Below are positions 27,256 through 35,145 of a DNA stretch of 64,000 nt, one piece after another. The notes below the pieces were generated by a model that made no database searches, was not told the DNA's origin, and saw only the letters and a list, made by a program, of their open reading frames with translations. The position numbers and the translations under genes were made by a program. Origin of the DNA: Ruminococcus sp. (GTDB taxonomy: Bacteria; Bacillota; Clostridia; Oscillospirales; Ruminococcaceae); contig JAFXVT010000055.1 in assembly GCA_017534835.1 (NCBI GenBank), positions 1 to 64,000 on the forward strand, in the 5' to 3' direction. The first letter of the stretch is position 1. The number at the start of each line of letters is the position of its first letter.

Positions 27256-29622
27256 TTATTCGATATTGGAAGTATCTGATGCCTTGATCCTGTTCGTGCT
27301 GAGTGCCGTGAAGAAGGCACCGGCTGTAACCGCAGAGAGCACGATGAGCGGATATATAACGAACATCTCAACAGGTGCGATGTCGTATTTCAGTCCCTTA
27401 ACAGCGCCGAGAAGTGCGAACAGCGGATCCATTATGAGCTCTGTTGCAGGCGAGCTCAGCAGTGCTGCGATAACTACCGAAACAGCCGCAATGATGATGA
27501 ATCTCAGTACGTGGGTCCATATGACGGAGCGGTTTTTGAAGCCTATAGCCTTTTCGAGCGCTATCTCCGCCTTCTCCCTGGATATGAACGAGCGTTCGAG
27601 CAGAATGCTTATCAGTATGATTATCAGCACGGAAAGTATCATCGTGAGGTCCTTTACACCTGCGACTGCACCCGAAGCCTTTGTTGAATCGTCCACGTAG
27701 CCTGCGCTGTCGAATACTCTGTTTGTGAAATAGATGTCCTTTATCTTTTCGATACGCTCATGTATCGTTTTATCGTCGGGGTGGTCATTGAAGGTTATCT
27801 GGTGAGCCATCGTGTTTATGACGGAGCTCTCATCTATCTCATAAGAGCTGTGAAAGCGTCCGCATTTTCCGAGGTTGCTCATCGAATCCATAAGCGCAGT
27901 GACGATGAACTGCTCCTTTTTGCCGTTCACAGTAATATCGACCGTGTCACCTACGTCTGCTCCTATTTCCTTAGCCGCAGCATATCCGAGCGCTATCTCA
28001 TTCGGATACTGCGGAGGAGTTCCGCTTCCGTAAACGTAGTCAGCAGTATCGGTATCGGGGCAGTAGAGAAATCTGCAAGTCGATGTATTGCCGCCGGATT
28101 CGACGGAAACACTGTAGAAGCCCTCTGTATACACCTTACATGGCATACCGTTTTCCGCAAGAGTATCCTCTATCTCGCTCTCGACCTCGCTGAAGGTCTT
28201 TATTTCGTTCTGTATCTCGCGCGTGCTTGAGTGGATGTCGAGGTAAACGTCGCTCTTGGTAGTTCCTATAATGTATAGAAGCTCGTCGCTCGCGAGGGTC
28301 TTGGAGGTGCTTGATAGCACCATAACGAGAAGAGCACAGAGCGTGAAAACGATCGTGAGTATCGCAGACTGCTTAGGGTTGCTGAGGACATCGTTGAGCG
28401 CAAGGAAGCCCGATGCGCGCAGCCGGCTCCGGCTGAGGCTCATAGACCTGTGCTTGCGGAAGCGTTCGCCCGTCTGACCGTTCCTTACGGCGTCTATCGG
28501 TGAAAGCTTTTTCACCTTTGAGGTGCAGCTCCAGCAGAAAATGAGTATCACAGCCACTACAGCCGCTGAGCATAGGATACCTATGAGGACAGGTTGGTCA
28601 TTTCCAAGTACCATATTGCCGCCGACCGAATCGAGCAGCATTTTCCCGAACGGTATCGCGGCAAAAAATCCGATAACTGAACCTATCAGAGCTATGCCGA
28701 GATATTTCGTGAGATAGAGAAGGCGTATCGAGCTGTTTTTTATGCCTATCGCCTTCATTACGCCTATCTCGCGGAATTCCTCCTGTATCGTAAAGCCGAT
28801 AGTGAACCGGAGCACCACGAATGATATGGCTATCAGGAACAGGCTTACCGCCATAACTATCGCAGCGACCGATATGCCGATCACATATGTGATCTTTACA
28901 AGACTTCTTGAAAAGTCAAGGATACAGCCGTCAGAAGAGCTAAGTGCCTTTTCCACAGCATCGGCGTTGTCTGTCTCTATGATATACGATACACAGCGCG
29001 AGGTCCTGCGTACTGTTTCATTGCTATAGAGCTTTGCGTAATCGGCAGGTGAGAGTATGAACCGCGGACTGTCCGTCATCTCGTTGCCGAGGATAGCGTC
29101 CTTGCAGATGCCAGCCATTTCGAGGTCGAGCTTTTCACCGAACATATCTATGGTTATCGTGTCGCCCTCTTTTATGTCTGCCTTTGCAGCGAGAGAGGCT
29201 GTCAGCATCACTTTTCCTTCATCGACAGATGTGATGGGCTCATCGTTCTTATCAAAGTAGGTCATACACATCTCATCGGCTGACATTACCATGCACATTG
29301 AACCCGTATTTTCCATTATGCCGCCGTTGAGCCGCAGCATCTCAGCGTCACCGAGCAGAAACGGCTCGCTTTCGTAGCCCTTTATCTCGTCGCTCTCGTC
29401 AAGCAGCCTGCTTAACGGCTCACCGTCCCCGGACTCGGACATTATCACGAAATAGTCCTTCATACCTGCCATATCGAGGAAGCGGTCAACTCCGCCCATG
29501 ACCGAGACGATGTTGTTCACGCTCGATGAGAAAAACATCGCCGACAGTATCACGAATACGAGGATTATAAGATTCACAGTCTTTTTGCGTCTGAGGTCTT
29601 TTTTAAGAATGTTGAAATACAT
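27256..29622 (-). CDS. FtsX-type ABC permease of the Bce-type module
   Basis: A 788-residue membrane protein with an N-terminal helix (about 15-38), a large extracytoplasmic domain (about 40-235), a first FtsX block of three helices (about 245-370), a second extracytoplasmic domain (about 440-640) and a final FtsX block (about 655-780). This duplicated 4+4-like build fits exporters of the MacB/BceB class. GGAAGGAGATGG provides a strong ribosome site. It is the first gene of the four-gene minus-strand unit and is transcribed away from the 26-codon peptide gene at 29890. Confidence 0.9.
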   Translation of the reverse strand: MYFNILKKDLRRKKTVNLIILVFVILSAMFFSSSVNNIVSVMGGVDRFLDMAGMKDYFVIMSESGDGEPLSRLLDESDEIKGYESEPFLLGDAEMLRLNGGIMENTGSMCMVMSADEMCMTYFDKNDEPITSVDEGKVMLTASLAAKADIKEGDTITIDMFGEKLDLEMAGICKDAILGNEMTDSPRFILSPADYAKLYSNETVRRTSRCVSYIIETDNADAVEKALSSSDGCILDFSRSLVKITYVIGISVAAIVMAVSLFLIAISFVVLRFTIGFTIQEEFREIGVMKAIGIKNSSIRLLYLTKYLGIALIGSVIGFFAAIPFGKMLLDSVGGNMVLGNDQPVLIGILCSAAVVAVILIFCWSCTSKVKKLSPIDAVRNGQTGERFRKHRSMSLSRSRLRASGFLALNDVLSNPKQSAILTIVFTLCALLVMVLSSTSKTLASDELLYIIGTTKSDVYLDIHSSTREIQNEIKTFSEVESEIEDTLAENGMPCKVYTEGFYSVSVESGGNTSTCRFLYCPDTDTADYVYGSGTPPQYPNEIALGYAAAKEIGADVGDTVDITVNGKKEQFIVTALMDSMSNLGKCGRFHSSYEIDESSVINTMAHQITFNDHPDDKTIHERIEKIKDIYFTNRVFDSAGYVDDSTKASGAVAGVKDLTMILSVLIIILISILLERSFISREKAEIALEKAIGFKNRSVIWTHVLRFIIIAAVSVVIAALLSSPATELIMDPLFALLGAVKGLKYDIAPVEMFVIYPLIVLSAVTAGAFFTALSTNRIKASDTSNIE

Positions 29623-29670
29623 ATCACCATCTCCTTCCGTGATATTATCATAACATGGAAATTATTAAGT

Positions 29671-29685
29671 AATCCTTAAATCCTT
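29671..29685. promoter_or_regulatory. Direct repeat upstream of the Bce-type module
   Basis: AATCCTT occurs twice, 8 bases apart (29671 and 29679), 50 bases before the permease start, where a weak promoter (TATGAT-type -10, poor -35) is expected on the minus strand. It could be a response-regulator site; this is inferred from position only. Confidence 0.35.
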
Positions 29686-29720
29686 TTTCTTCATACAGTA
29701 ACTACTATTTTGTACTGTCC

Positions 29721-29736
29721 TGTAGCTTAGGCTACA
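29721..29736. promoter_or_regulatory. Palindromic operator-like site between divergent units
   Basis: TGTAGC-TTAG-GCTACA is a 6+6 inverted repeat. A related half-site, TTAGCTACA, follows at about 29757. It lies between the Bce-type module and the small peptide gene and could control either. Confidence 0.45.
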
Positions 29737-29786
29737 CTATCTGACAGAAACGTTGCTTTAGCTACATTCGGGGGAAGAATTGAATA

Positions 29787-29815
29787 TTGAATCTGCGCCC
29801 GGACTGTGATATTAT
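29787..29815 (+). promoter_or_regulatory. Promoter of the 26-codon peptide gene
   Basis: -35 TTGAAT (29787-29792), 17-bp spacer, -10 TATTAT (29810-29815). It is about 70 bases ahead of the ATG. Confidence 0.65.
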
Positions 29816-29889
29816 GTAATCACGGAAGAGGAAAAGACCTCCTCCCAAAACGACAATAATATCCGGAAAACGGAAAAGGAGAAATAATT

Positions 29890-29970
29890 ATGAAAAAGTT
29901 CGTATCTATCATCGCAGCAGCAGCGATCGCTGCATCGGTAGCATTCACTCTGAAGAAGAAAGAGGATTGA
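29890..29970 (+). CDS. Small hydrophobic peptide, 26 residues, unknown function
   Basis: ATG at 29890 follows an AAAAGGAGAAAT ribosome site, with its own promoter and a strong terminator, so this looks like a real monocistronic unit. The peptide begins MKKFVSIIAAAAIAAS, continues VAFTL and ends KKKED: one membrane-spanning helix of about 17 residues with basic residues on both sides. No cleavage site is obvious. It is not a recognised family. Its position, divergent from a Bce-type permease module, allows guesses (membrane peptide, toxin-like, signal), none proven. Confidence 0.7.
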   Translation: MKKFVSIIAAAAIAASVAFTLKKKED

Positions 29971-29996
29971 TCTCCTGTCCTGACTTATATAGTCCC

Positions 29997-30034
29997 AAAG
30001 CACCTGTTTGTAAAAACGGGTGCTTTTCTTTTTT
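29997..30034 (+). terminator. Terminator of the small peptide gene
   Basis: Stem AAAGCACC/GGTGCTTT with a loop containing GTTTGTAAAAACG (partly paired), followed by a long T-rich run. Confidence 0.88.
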
Positions 30035-30104
30035 GTTTAGTTTGCCGGCGCAGCCTGTGTCGCGCCAAAGCAGTCCGGAGCGGAAGTTTTTTGCCGCGCC
30101 CCCC

Positions 30105-30133
30105 TTGCTATTAATGGTTTAATATGATATAAG
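30105..30133 (+). promoter_or_regulatory. Promoter cassette copy 3 (upstream of the metallopeptidase)
   Basis: -35 TTGCTA (30105-30110), 17-bp spacer, -10 TATAAG (30128-30133). The upstream block GTCCGGAGCGGAAGTTTTTT and GCAGCCTGTGTCGCG match copy 4, which lies 95 bases further on. The tandem pair fills most of the 350 bases between the peptide and metallopeptidase genes. Confidence 0.65.
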
Positions 30134-30199
30134 CGGCGTGTCGCCGCAGCCTGTTTCGCGGCAGAGCCGTCCGGAACGGTGGTTTATCGACGCGTCCCC

Positions 30200-30228
30200 T
30201 TGCTATTTCAGACACAATATGATATAAT
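30200..30228 (+). promoter_or_regulatory. Promoter of the metallopeptidase (cassette copy 4)
   Basis: -35 TTGCTA (30200-30205), 17-bp spacer, perfect -10 TATAAT (30223-30228). It is preceded by GCAGCCTGTTTCGCGGC and GTCCGGAACGG as in copy 3. The ATG at 30321 follows an AAGGAAAGAGG ribosome site. Confidence 0.8.
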
Positions 30229-30320
30229 ATTCACATTCGATGCAAGATCATTGTTCCGGAACAATTTCGGATACACAATGACAAAAGGCATCGTGGCATA
30301 CTATAAGGAAAGAGGTTAAT

Positions 30321-32882
30321 ATGGAGCAGAATAGTAACGTAAACATATTTGAAGGTCAGCAGCCTGATACGGCATTGAATGAGGTTCCGCCCGCACAGCA
30401 GCAGATACTGTATCAGGAACCGGCATACTACGGTGAAGTACCACCGGTCCAGCCGCCGAAGAAAAAGAAAAAGTTCCCGGTAGCACTGATATGTGTCCTT
30501 CTTATACTGGTGCTTTGTATCGTTAATGTATTTCTCATCGTTCACTTCCTGAAGGTCAGAAAGAACGGCGGAGGGAAAAATAACGGTCCCGAAAAGAGCA
30601 CCTTTACCCAGCTAAGCGTCACCACCGACGAAAACGGAGACTTTTCACTTCTGAGCGGAAGCTTTGACGACAAGATCTCATCAGAAGCGGAAGCAATGGA
30701 TTTCATTGCACGCCACTCCTCCGAGATAGGTCTCAGCAATGCGGCGGATGAGCTCAGCTTCCTCGAAAAGTCCTCATACAAGGATATTTCATATTACAAG
30801 TACAAGCAGGTATTGAATGGAGTCCCTGTTTACGGGAATGAGCTCATATTAACGGTGAGCCCGGCGGGAGAGGTGATCGCCCTCAACGGAAGATACACTC
30901 CTGTCAGGATAAGTACCGAGGCGGCAAAAACTCAGGAAGAAGCCGAATCAGCCGCAAAGGAATATGCTGGTGAGGGGGCAGTCGTTCTCAGCAGCGAGCT
31001 CACTGTCCTTGCGCGTCCCGAAAGCGGAGATGCAAGGCTCGCCTACGATGTCAAGGTAAACGGAGCTGAAAAGTATTCCGGACTTCTGATAGACGCCGAC
31101 AGCTGCGAGATAATAACAGATAATTCGCTGTACTCAATGGCTTTTGAGACTGTGAATGTCAATGTCGGCGGCACAGTACACAGTGTTGACCTTGAGACAC
31201 ATTCCCTGGGCGGATATAGATTCAATGACCCTAAGCGTAATATCATCGTGTCTGACGGAAGCATGGCTACCGCAGCTTCGATAATCATTACAGAATGGAT
31301 ACCCGGATCCTACGTTGCAGGCGGATTCAATCCGATAGATGCCGTTGTTTCACACACATATGATGACGGGAGCGTGGTCCTCCGCCCTTTATCGTGGTCA
31401 ACAATGAACGTCAGTTCCGATCTGACTGATTACTCTGTCATTTCCTTAGCAGCCGTAGAAAATGCATATGATCTATACGAACGACTCGGCTGGAGATCAC
31501 TCGACGGCAACGATATGCCTATCAGGATAATCGTCCAGCCAAGCGATTCGTTTGCTTCCGTAGACACAAGTGGCTGGGATCTGTCAGAATTAGACAGAGA
31601 ATTTATAGACGGCTTCCGCACAACGCTCGGTACTTTGATTCCTATCCCCGGAACATATACCGGGGCTGGTTTTCTGGAAAAATCAAATATCATTATCGTA
31701 GGAGCGCTCGATGACAGACCCTGCGCCGGAAACGGTACGCTCGGGCACGAATACACCCACGGTGTCATCTGCTATAAAGCCGGACTGAACGATTCGGTCG
31801 GCTCAAGGACCATAAACGAAGGCTATGCCGATACTATTGGTTCAATTGCGGCGAATGACTGGGAATTCATGCCCCATGAGTTCCAGAATGAGCGGTTCAG
31901 CAGCGTATACAGAAGTGCGATAGACCCCAACAAGTACAACGGCCCTTCTGAGGTCGGCGGAGAGTATTTCGTACCGTTCACATATACTGATGAGTCCGGA
32001 AATACGTGCCATGCAGATGAACACGATAACGCTACGATCGTTTCTCATGCGGCTTACCTTATGAGCCTCAAGGGACTCACAAACGATGAGATAGCAGAGC
32101 TTTTCTTCAACTCAATGAACAACCTCCTGACCGGCACAGATTTCAGACAGGCTGCTATCTCACTCATCATCAGTGCAGATTCTCTTTCGTTCAGTCAGGA
32201 AAAGAAGGCAGCTGTAAGAGAGGCTCTCTACGAAACAAAGATGTACACGCCGCAGGGCAAGACGCACATATATGTCCACTGCGGAAGCCGTGCTATCAGG
32301 AATTCCACTGTCACCATCAACGGCAACATTGTCGGCAAAACTGACAGACACGGCAAGCTCGTGCTGGATTTTGATATGAAGTGGTTCGGCGATGTCAAGA
32401 TAAGGGCAAAGGCAAAGGGCTACGACAGCCTTGCAAAGAACGTCTCGCTCGTCGGTCAGAATATCGAGCTCGACTTTGACCTCTCACGCACTGACCCTGA
32501 CAGGAAGGTCGAGGGTCAGGTCAAGGTGACGATACTTGATATGACAGAGCCGGATAATATGGATAAAGCTCAGGTATTCTATGTCAGCAAGGGCGAGCCG
32601 ATAGACCTTGAGGAGCTCGTCGACCAGCTCGGTATGTTCGGTGTATCTACCGACGGGATCAAGCTGTATTTTGCCAATAAGTACACTCCGATAGAGCTGT
32701 CATACCGTATCCACGGCACAAAGGAAACATTCGATTTCAGCGAACCGTTATACGAGGACGTCACTATCGAGCCGATGATAGGTATCGGAGAAGACAGCTT
32801 CAACTTCCAGGATCTCCAGGAGTTCAAGGAAGCGTTCGAGGGAATATTCGCGACCGAAGCTGCCACTGATGCCTCTGAGTAA
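30321..32882 (+). CDS. Membrane-anchored M4 (thermolysin-family) metallopeptidase
   Basis: Zinc endopeptidase of 853 residues. A cytoplasmic Pro/Gln-rich N-terminus with a KKKKK stop precedes one membrane helix (about 52-77), so the rest is outside the cell. A thermolysin-type propeptide region follows (about 90-270), then the catalytic domain with HEYTH (His476, Glu477, His480), third zinc ligand Glu500 in NEGYAD, and catalytic His568 in DEHDN; spacing matches thermolysin. The last 220 residues form beta-rich repeats of unknown role. Anchoring by a helix rather than a signal peptide is unusual for this normally secreted family. No partner gene is evident. Confidence 0.92.
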   Translation: MEQNSNVNIFEGQQPDTALNEVPPAQQQILYQEPAYYGEVPPVQPPKKKKKFPVALICVLLILVLCIVNVFLIVHFLKVRKNGGGKNNGPEKSTFTQLSVTTDENGDFSLLSGSFDDKISSEAEAMDFIARHSSEIGLSNAADELSFLEKSSYKDISYYKYKQVLNGVPVYGNELILTVSPAGEVIALNGRYTPVRISTEAAKTQEEAESAAKEYAGEGAVVLSSELTVLARPESGDARLAYDVKVNGAEKYSGLLIDADSCEIITDNSLYSMAFETVNVNVGGTVHSVDLETHSLGGYRFNDPKRNIIVSDGSMATAASIIITEWIPGSYVAGGFNPIDAVVSHTYDDGSVVLRPLSWSTMNVSSDLTDYSVISLAAVENAYDLYERLGWRSLDGNDMPIRIIVQPSDSFASVDTSGWDLSELDREFIDGFRTTLGTLIPIPGTYTGAGFLEKSNIIIVGALDDRPCAGNGTLGHEYTHGVICYKAGLNDSVGSRTINEGYADTIGSIAANDWEFMPHEFQNERFSSVYRSAIDPNKYNGPSEVGGEYFVPFTYTDESGNTCHADEHDNATIVSHAAYLMSLKGLTNDEIAELFFNSMNNLLTGTDFRQAAISLIISADSLSFSQEKKAAVREALYETKMYTPQGKTHIYVHCGSRAIRNSTVTINGNIVGKTDRHGKLVLDFDMKWFGDVKIRAKAKGYDSLAKNVSLVGQNIELDFDLSRTDPDRKVEGQVKVTILDMTEPDNMDKAQVFYVSKGEPIDLEELVDQLGMFGVSTDGIKLYFANKYTPIELSYRIHGTKETFDFSEPLYEDVTIEPMIGIGEDSFNFQDLQEFKEAFEGIFATEAATDASE

Positions 32883-32924
32883 GCCACCGTATCTCCGACA
32901 TCCTTCGGGATAAACAGTCAAGCT

Positions 32925-32965
32925 GGGATATGCTGTCCTGTTTCAGACGGCATATCCCCTTTTCT
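32925..32965 (+). terminator. Terminator of the metallopeptidase gene
   Basis: Stem GGGATATGC/GCATATCCC followed by CTTTTCT. Confidence 0.8.
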
Positions 32966-33002
32966 ATACTCAGCCGACCTTATTGTACATTATTCAGCTT
33001 CC

Positions 33003-33031
33003 TTGCATTTTTACATAAGGAATGGTATAAT
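33003..33031 (+). promoter_or_regulatory. Promoter of the EamA transporter gene
   Basis: -35 TTGCAT (33003-33008), 17-bp spacer ending TGG, and -10 TATAAT (33026-33031). Confidence 0.8.
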
Positions 33032-33082
33032 AATAACAGTTTTTACAATTTCAGCGCATAATGCGCTTTTTCAGGAGATACA

Positions 33083-34024
33083 ATGGATAAAAAAGCATTT
33101 TTGACACGCTGGCCGGTGATAATATGTATAACGCTTATCTGCTGTCTGCTGTGGGGAAGTGCATTCCCCTGCATAAAGATAGGATACCGCCTTTTCAGCA
33201 TAGGAGCAGACAGCACCTCTTCACAGATACTTTTCGCCGGAATGCGTTTCCTGTTCGCAGGGATAATGGCTGCCGCAGCCGGAAGTGCCGCAGCACGGCG
33301 TCCGCTTATCCCGAAAAAAGAGGAGCTGCCGCGTGTTTGTCTGCTCTCTCTTTTTCAGACGATACTGCAATACACCTTCTTCTACATCGGTCTTTCACAC
33401 ACGACCGGAATGAAGAGCTCGATCATCACAGCCTCAAACGTATTCCTTTCGATAATCGTTTCGGCGCTTGTATTCCGCACTGAGAAGCTTTCCGCAAAGA
33501 AGCTCATCGGATGTGCTGTCGGCTTTGCAGGAGTGATACTTGTAAATCTTGCAGGCGGAAGCGATATGAGCCTGAGCTTTGCCGGAGAGGGGCTTATTTT
33601 TTTGTCAGCCCTTTCGCACGCATTTTCTGCTTCACTTACGAAAAGGTTTTCCGGCAGCTCCGACCCCGTAATGCTGAGCAGCTGGCAGTTCATCATCGGC
33701 GGCGTATTTATGACAGCTGTAGGAGTCCTGTCAGGCGGCAGGATCGGTGAAACCGAAGCTCCCGGGATCGCGATACTGCTGTATCTCGCATTCATCTCAG
33801 CAGCCGCATTCTCGCTCTGGAGCCTGCTGCTGAAATACAATCCGGTCTCGTCAGTGTCTGTGTTCGGGTTTATGAACCCGGTATTCGGAGTTGTTCTCTC
33901 TGCGCTGCTGCTGTCTGAGAGGTCGCCTGCCGGACCGCTCCGGACAGTTCTCGCGCTGCTTCTCGTTGCAGCCGGGATAATCACTGTCAACGCCGGCTTC
34001 AAAAAGAGGGAAAGTACAGAATGA
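33083..34024 (+). CDS. EamA/DMT-family transporter
   Basis: A 313-residue inner-membrane protein with about ten helices in two EamA repeats (about 12-150 and 165-305). The first repeat opens CCLLWGSAFPCIKIGY, the typical W-G-x-x-F motif; the second ends with FGFMNPVFGVVLSALLLSE, also characteristic. Members export amino acids, metabolites or drugs; the substrate is not readable. It has its own promoter. The next gene starts 63 bases on after an AAAAGGAG site and may be co-transcribed. Confidence 0.9.
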   Translation: MDKKAFLTRWPVIICITLICCLLWGSAFPCIKIGYRLFSIGADSTSSQILFAGMRFLFAGIMAAAAGSAAARRPLIPKKEELPRVCLLSLFQTILQYTFFYIGLSHTTGMKSSIITASNVFLSIIVSALVFRTEKLSAKKLIGCAVGFAGVILVNLAGGSDMSLSFAGEGLIFLSALSHAFSASLTKRFSGSSDPVMLSSWQFIIGGVFMTAVGVLSGGRIGETEAPGIAILLYLAFISAAAFSLWSLLLKYNPVSSVSVFGFMNPVFGVVLSALLLSERSPAGPLRTVLALLLVAAGIITVNAGFKKRESTE

Positions 34025-34087
34025 TACAGACAATATCCGCTGCAAACAGCAATTGTGTACAGTCAGGATAAGTAAAAGGAGTCAATT

Positions 34088-34861
34088 ATGTCAGTTGAAA
34101 ACGGTGAATGGATAATGAAGGGGCTCGCATGGGACGACCCGTACAGGATTCGCAGCCCGAAGGAGCTCGTCAGCTGGATAAACGAGGTCGGATTCCTGCC
34201 GCTCTTCGGGAACGGGATAACAGGATTCTCAGTCGAGGAGCACGTATCTTCCGAGTATTGGTGGACAGGCGACAGAGCTCAGGATCCGTGGGAATGGCGT
34301 GAGATCATCGCTTCCGGACACGAGGTCGCATACGGCAAATTCTTCGATAAAAAGGCTGGCTTTATCAGTCTTGAATGGCTGCCGTACTTTGCAAATTACA
34401 GGCGTGACGGCTATGACTTCGACTCTGCGTGGGAGGACAGCAGGATAAACCGCCGCGAAAAGCTGGTAATGGACGCACTTACAGATACCGACAGCAGCGG
34501 TGATGTCATATGGACCGACAAACAGATCCTCACAACAGACCTCAAGCAGCTCGCAGGCTTCGGGAAGGGCGGCGAGAAGAATTTTCCCGGCATCACTACC
34601 GGACTTATGATGAAAATGTACCTCGTTACAGCTGATTTTCACAGACGTGTTAATAAAAAAGGCGATGAATACGGTATGGCGGTGTCGGTTCTGCTCCCTC
34701 CCGAGGCGTTATGGGGCTATGACGCAGTATCCGCCGCATACAGTGAAGCTCCGCGTGAATCATGGGAGCGTATAGTCAACAGGATCAGTGAGCTTTATCC
34801 CGGTGCAGATGAAACAGAGATCATCAGGCTGATAGGCAAGGCTCCGGACGAAAACAAATAG
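34088..34861 (+). CDS. AlkZ-related protein
   Basis: A soluble 257-residue protein with no signal peptide. Stretches such as VGFLPLFGNGITGFSVEE, EYWWTGD, DPWEWREIIA, AYGKFFDKKAGFIS and LPYFANYRRDGYDFD resemble a family that databases name AlkZ-related, after the winged-helix DNA glycosylase AlkZ/YcaQ; I give this name from memory. It keeps no AlkZ catalytic motif that I can identify, and a DNA-repair role is unproven. A hairpin follows the stop. Confidence 0.6.
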   Translation: MSVENGEWIMKGLAWDDPYRIRSPKELVSWINEVGFLPLFGNGITGFSVEEHVSSEYWWTGDRAQDPWEWREIIASGHEVAYGKFFDKKAGFISLEWLPYFANYRRDGYDFDSAWEDSRINRREKLVMDALTDTDSSGDVIWTDKQILTTDLKQLAGFGKGGEKNFPGITTGLMMKMYLVTADFHRRVNKKGDEYGMAVSVLLPPEALWGYDAVSAAYSEAPRESWERIVNRISELYPGADETEIIRLIGKAPDENK

Positions 34862-34874
34862 ATCAGAAGCGTTT

Positions 34875-34901
34875 ATGGCTCCCGGGTCTTTCCGGGAGCC
34901 A
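34875..34901 (+). terminator. Hairpin after the AlkZ-related gene
   Basis: Stem TGGCTCCCGG/CCGGGAGCCA is strong but followed only by TTCATTA, so termination is likely but not textbook. Confidence 0.6.
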
Positions 34902-34971
34902 TTCATTATGATGTGAGCTGAAAAAGCTTTTCTCTGTCCGGTCAACGTTTTGTATAATTGACTAAATTGTC

Positions 34972-35000
34972 TTGACAAATACAGAAAAATGGTGTATGAT
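34972..35000 (+). promoter_or_regulatory. Promoter of the xylanase gene
   Basis: Perfect -35 TTGACA (34972-34977), 17-bp spacer, -10 TATGAT (34995-35000). The leader to the ATG is about 140 bases. Confidence 0.82.
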
Positions 35001-35092
35001 AAAAACAGCATAATAAAACAGGGTATTACGGCAATGTGAGTAAAGAGAAAATTAGTTAATTTTGTATACACTAACTCCTGTTTCTGCACTCA

Positions 35093-35107
35093 GATTGTCG
35101 GACAATC
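35093..35107. promoter_or_regulatory. Palindrome in the xylanase leader
   Basis: GATTGTC-G-GACAATC is a perfect 7+7 inverted repeat 39 bases before the xylanase ATG. It could be an operator or mRNA hairpin acting on xylanase expression. Confidence 0.45.
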
Positions 35108-35145
35108 GTTCACAAACAATTATATGAAAGTGAGGACTGATACTT

